This document shows, piece by piece, positions 60,850 to 64,000 of a stretch of 64,000 nt of DNA (positions are counted from its first letter, which is position 1; every line of letters begins with the position of its first letter). Made by a program: the position numbers and the translations under genes. Under the pieces are notes generated by a model, which did no database searches, was not told the origin of the DNA, and was given only the letters and a program-made list of their open reading frames with translations. The DNA comes from Castor canadensis (Eukaryota; Chordata; Mammalia; Rodentia; Castoridae), in assembly GCF_047511655.1 (NCBI RefSeq), contig NC_133396.1, positions 130,705,490 to 130,769,489 of the forward strand, in the 5' to 3' direction.

Positions 60850-60945
60850 AGGGCTGGTGGAGTGGCTCAAGTGATAGAGCACTTGCCTAGCAAATGTGAG
60901 GCCCTGAGTTCAAATCCCACAGTGTAAAAAAAAAAAAAAGACAAA
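60850..60945 (+). repeat. tRNA-derived SINE (beaver-type)
   Basis: gctggtggagtggctcaagt, gatagagcacttgcctagc and gaggccctgagttcaaatcc, with an A14-type tail. Little diverged, so probably young. Confidence 0.92.
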
Positions 60946-61700
60946 GAAGTATAAAAGAGGAGTTCTCATGCTTAGCTTACAATCTTAGTAGACTGGGCAG
61001 GGTCAGGAAGAATTCTGAGAGAGCTTCAGGCTGCCTGTTGGTCACTAGAATAATAATGAGACTGGGGAAAGAGGGGTGTGGGCCAAGAACCCTGCGCAGC
61101 AGGAAGAAAACTGGGGCAGGATTGCTAGGAGGATTATAATAACCCCCTACAGCAAAGTTAATTATATGCCATCCATGCCTGGGGGCATGCACAGTGAGCC
61201 TCTGGCAGCCTGTGACAAGAAGGGGCTGATGTTGGGGACCCTACCTGCTGTATAATTAGAAGGGGCAGCCATTGGCAAGGAGGCCTGGGAGACCCTGTGG
61301 CAACCCTCTGTGTTGCAAGTCGGACTGAAGGTTATGAAGTTCTTTGCACAACATCTGGTGGTAGCTGACCCTCCGCAAACTAGCCACACGGGGCACAACT
61401 GTGCACATGTCATGGACATGAAAGGGACAGCTCAGTGCAGCTGACCTCACGAAGAAAGCTTTGTGGAAGAACACAGGTACTCCTGCTAAGCACATCTGCT
61501 CTGCCGCTTCCCAGGGCAAAGCAGACAAGCTTGGAGTGGAGCTGGTGAGCTGTCCCCAGTCCTGGAGAGGAACCAAGCCCCCTTAGAAAGGAAATAGCAT
61601 TTCCAGAATTTATAGACTATGGCTACTTGAGAAGCCATGAGTTACCTCAACTATGTCTCAAAAGCTAATACATGTGGAGTATGGCGCTCACACACTACTT
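60946..61700. other. Unique intergenic sequence
   Basis: No gene or repeat recognised. Confidence 0.5.
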
Positions 61701-61815
61701 CAGAACAGATTTATTGCTGGCAGAATGGCTCAAGGGGTAGAGCTCCTGCCTAGCAAGTGTGAGGCCCTGAGTTCAAGCCCCAGTACGGCCAAAAAAGAAA
61801 CCAGAACAGATTTAT
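61701..61815 (+). repeat. tRNA-derived SINE with perfect 14-bp target-site duplication
   Basis: The flanks CAGAACAGATTTAT lie at 61701-61714 and 61802-61815. The body has gaatggctcaaggggtagag and gccctgagttcaagccccag. Confidence 0.95.
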
Positions 61816-62484
61816 CTAGTAAGTTGCCTAATGCTGATACAATGTGCTATTTTTTATTCAAACCAAATAACAAAATACATTTAATTATACATATCTGTTT
61901 ATAATGAAAGTTTAAGTAATGCAAATTGCTTTACACACTCCAGGAGGAAATTAGGAGATGTTGATGGAAGACCCAGTAACTTTTCTTTGAGGGGGGTTCT
62001 TCTCTTACCCCCAAGTTTCCAAAAGACCTGGGACTCACAGTTCCCAGCTTTAAGAGGGAGTTATAACTTTCACACCCATGGGGCCAGGACCTGGAATTTT
62101 ACTCATCTGCTATTTCATTTCTTCTAGCCGCCACACTGTGGCACTGTTGATCGCTGGTTCCAAGCCAGCCTAGTGAACGGAGCTCATGAGCAGGTTCTCT
62201 GCTGCTAGCAGATCCTGTTCTAGGCCTCTGCTCTTGTGTTCTAGGTTCAACAGGCTCCAGGTAAGTTCCTGGTGTTTGGCCCAGTAGTGTTCCCAGCAAC
62301 AAAACTCCATGGGCCACCCTGGAAAGAACATCTTCCCAAGGATGCCCAAGGTGACCTGTAGTACCTCTCCCATCAGAACAGAAGCTAAACGCCAGCACTA
62401 AAATTTTAGTCCACAGGGGCAAAGCCTCCAGGAGAAATACTGGGGCAGAGGGAGAGACTGAGTATGGTTAATTCACATTTTAGT
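61816..62484. other. Unique intergenic sequence
   Basis: No gene or repeat recognised. Confidence 0.5.
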
Positions 62485-62670
62485 TCATGATTACTAACCG
62501 TGGGACGTGGGCTAGGACTCAGTCTTTGTGTACCTGTTTTCTCACCTGTGAAACTGAGTCATGTTATCAACTACCTTGTAAGAATGGCATGATAACTCAG
62601 TGAGACCATTCACACAGCACTTAGCACAATGTCTTGCACATAATAAACAATAAACAATAGCTAAGCCGGG
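62485..62670 (-). repeat. MIR SINE
   Basis: tacctgttttctcacctgtg, aaactgagtcatgttatcaa and agcacttagcacaatgtctt. Its 5' side is interrupted by the composite SINE that follows. Confidence 0.75.
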
Positions 62671-62880
62671 CACTGGTGCTCACACCTGTAATCCTAGCCA
62701 CTCAGGAGGCAGAAATCAAGAGGGTGATGGTTCAAACCCAGCCAAGGTAGATAGTTTGTGAGACCCTATCTCAAAACAGCCAACCCAAAACAGGGCTGGC
62801 GGATGGCTGCCTAGCAAGCTTGATGTCCTGAGTTCAAACCCCAGTCTCACAAACAAACAAAAAAATCCAAACAATAGCTA
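62652..62880 (+). repeat. Composite SINE with perfect 12-bp target-site duplication
   Basis: The flanks AAACAATAGCTA lie at 62652-62663 and 62869-62880. B1 part: cacctgtaatcctagccact. tRNA part: gcctagcaagcttgatgtcc, with B box gagttcaaacc. Confidence 0.93.
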
Positions 62881-62904
62881 TACTGTTATTTTACTACAAT
62901 GTTT

Positions 62905-62985
62905 GTTGATTGTTGTAGCCTAGTAGCTGGAACAGTCCCTGCATACAGAAGGGCCTCAGTAAATTACTGAATGAATGTCACTGCA
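62905..62985 (+). mobile_element. L2 3'-end-like fragment
   Basis: ctggaacagtccctgcatac then agaagggcctcagtaaatta and ctgaatgaatg resemble the L2 terminus. Confidence 0.5.
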
Positions 62986-63179
62986 CTGAATGATATCTGG
63001 CTACACGGTGCTGCTCCATTCTTGGTATGGGGTAGAGGTTGTGTGACAGAGAAGAGCACAACTCCCCACAGGTGTGTCCTCACCTATGTTCCCTGGCTGG
63101 TTATCTGTCCTCACAGTAAAGCTAGAACTACCTAAAGAAACACATGGCCCTGCTGTGAGGTTTCTTGTTTGAGTCACTT

Positions 63180-63370
63180 TTCTGAACAGTTCTATGAAAA
63201 AAATATAAATAGTATACAAGTTACTTCTTTAAAAATGAAAAGATTGTGGATATTGAATCCATATGAGCAGAAATTAAGTTGAATTTATTAAAATTATAAT
63301 TAATATAAATGAACTTCTGACCTCTATCAGATCGAATTTAAATAACTGAATCAACTAATAGATAGGGATC
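63180..63370. other. AT-rich stretch
   Basis: About 190 bp strongly AT-rich (aattataattaatataaatg and similar). No gene. Confidence 0.6.
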
Positions 63371-63834
63371 TTGTGTGTGGGGGGGGTCCTGCTAGTACAG
63401 CTTTTGGGGATTCTTTATGTGCCTGGCTGAGGGAGGGCTTGGGGATTACCTGTGAAAGAAAAAGCCTAGTGCTGCTAGATGCTCACAATCGGGGTGAAGT
63501 CTCCGAATGCCCAGCTTTGAAGCCTGGGGAGTGGAGAGATGGAAAGCTCCAGCAAGTGTGGGCAGAGCTGGATCTGAGCCCTCCCTTATGGACAGCAGGG
63601 GTGGCAAAACAGTGAGGTGTACAGAGGGTCCGAGACCATAGTAGATGTCAGCCAGGGTGTGAGTCAGAGTGAGTCAGGGGGAGGCAGTCCTGATAGAGCT
63701 GAGAGTCTGTTTGGGAGAGAAACTTTTCTAGAACTTTTTTGGGGACCCCTGAAACACTGCCGAGAAGGGAGGGAGGACCTATGAATTAGTCCCAACGTCT
63801 CATACATTTGCTTCCACTTGAGAGCAACTGTAAG
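63371..63834. other. Unique intergenic sequence
   Basis: No gene or repeat recognised. Confidence 0.5.
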
Positions 63835-63957
63835 CCATGATGCTTTCCAGCTTTTTTTTTTTTTTTGGTGGCACTAGGGTTTGAACTCAGGACCTCACGC
63901 TTGCTAGGCAGGCTCTCTACCACTTGAGCCACTCTGCCAGCTCACCATGATGCTTTC
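63835..63957 (-). repeat. tRNA-derived SINE, reversed, perfect 13-bp target-site duplication
   Basis: The flanks CCATGATGCTTTC lie at 63835-63847 and 63945-63957. The body has poly(T), gcactagggtttgaactcag and ctctaccacttgagccactc. Confidence 0.95.
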
Positions 63958-64000
63958 AATCCCTGGTTTTTTGTTTAGTTTTGTTGTTTGCTCTCATTCA

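Noticed and set aside
60850..60925. Sequences resembling tRNA genes with A and B boxes (also 21.2, 33.8, 61.7, 63.9 kb)
   Set aside because: They are SINE heads with A-rich tails and target-site duplications, and they do not complete a tRNA cloverleaf.
48700..64000. ASCL5 or CACNA1S exons (expected 3' neighbours)
   Set aside because: No bHLH region or channel-type exon was recognised in any frame, so probably beyond the window end.

Overview
This window is mammalian nuclear DNA holding one protein-coding gene, TMEM9, on the + strand, in repeat-rich non-coding DNA. The organism is most likely a rodent of the beaver lineage (Castor-like). The young SINEs are tRNA-derived units with a 'gtggctcaagtggtagagc...gaggccctgagttcaaa' style head, 7SL-derived B1 monomers, and B1+tRNA composites. 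Many still have clean target-site duplications. The species call is inference from recognised repeat style, not from a search.

Layout. About 1-31,400 is upstream intergenic DNA. It holds MIR and L2 relics, SINEs, two truncated L1 3' ends in opposite orientation (14.2 and 23.1 kb), an old L1 tail (20.65 kb), a MaLR endogenous-retrovirus-like element with both LTRs (21.6-23.75 kb), an antisense L1 ORF2 fragment (26.0-27.6 kb), hAT-type DNA transposon relics, two MLT1-like LTRs, and an orphan CpG-rich segment (18.4-19.0 kb). About 31,440-32,010 is the CpG-island promoter of TMEM9, with a perfect palindromic RFX X-box and a CCAAT box. About 32,088-48,670 is TMEM9: five coding exons (32,124-32,189; 33,187-33,278; 39,076-39,184; 40,656-40,787; 47,718-47,870) encoding 183 aa, then a roughly 0.8-kb 3' UTR ending at an ATTAAA signal. 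About 48,670-64,000 is downstream intergenic DNA with MIRs, SINEs and unique sequence, and no further gene that I can support.

TMEM9 exons follow protein modules: signal peptide, cysteine-rich lumenal part I, cysteine-rich lumenal part II, transmembrane helix with juxtamembrane region, and cytosolic tail. From memory of the human map, the neighbours would be IGFN1 on the 5' side and ASCL5/CACNA1S on the 3' side. No exon of these was recognised here.

I found no CRISPR, operon, bacterial-type system, tRNA gene or other clearly novel system. The points most worth a second look are the X-box/CCAAT promoter, the orphan CpG-rich region, nested insertions that give a relative chronology, paired TCF/LEF-like motifs and a homeodomain-core cluster in the last intron, and two perfect inverted repeats. 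Repeat names were assigned by eye from remembered consensus sequences, so boundaries are approximate unless target-site duplications are quoted.
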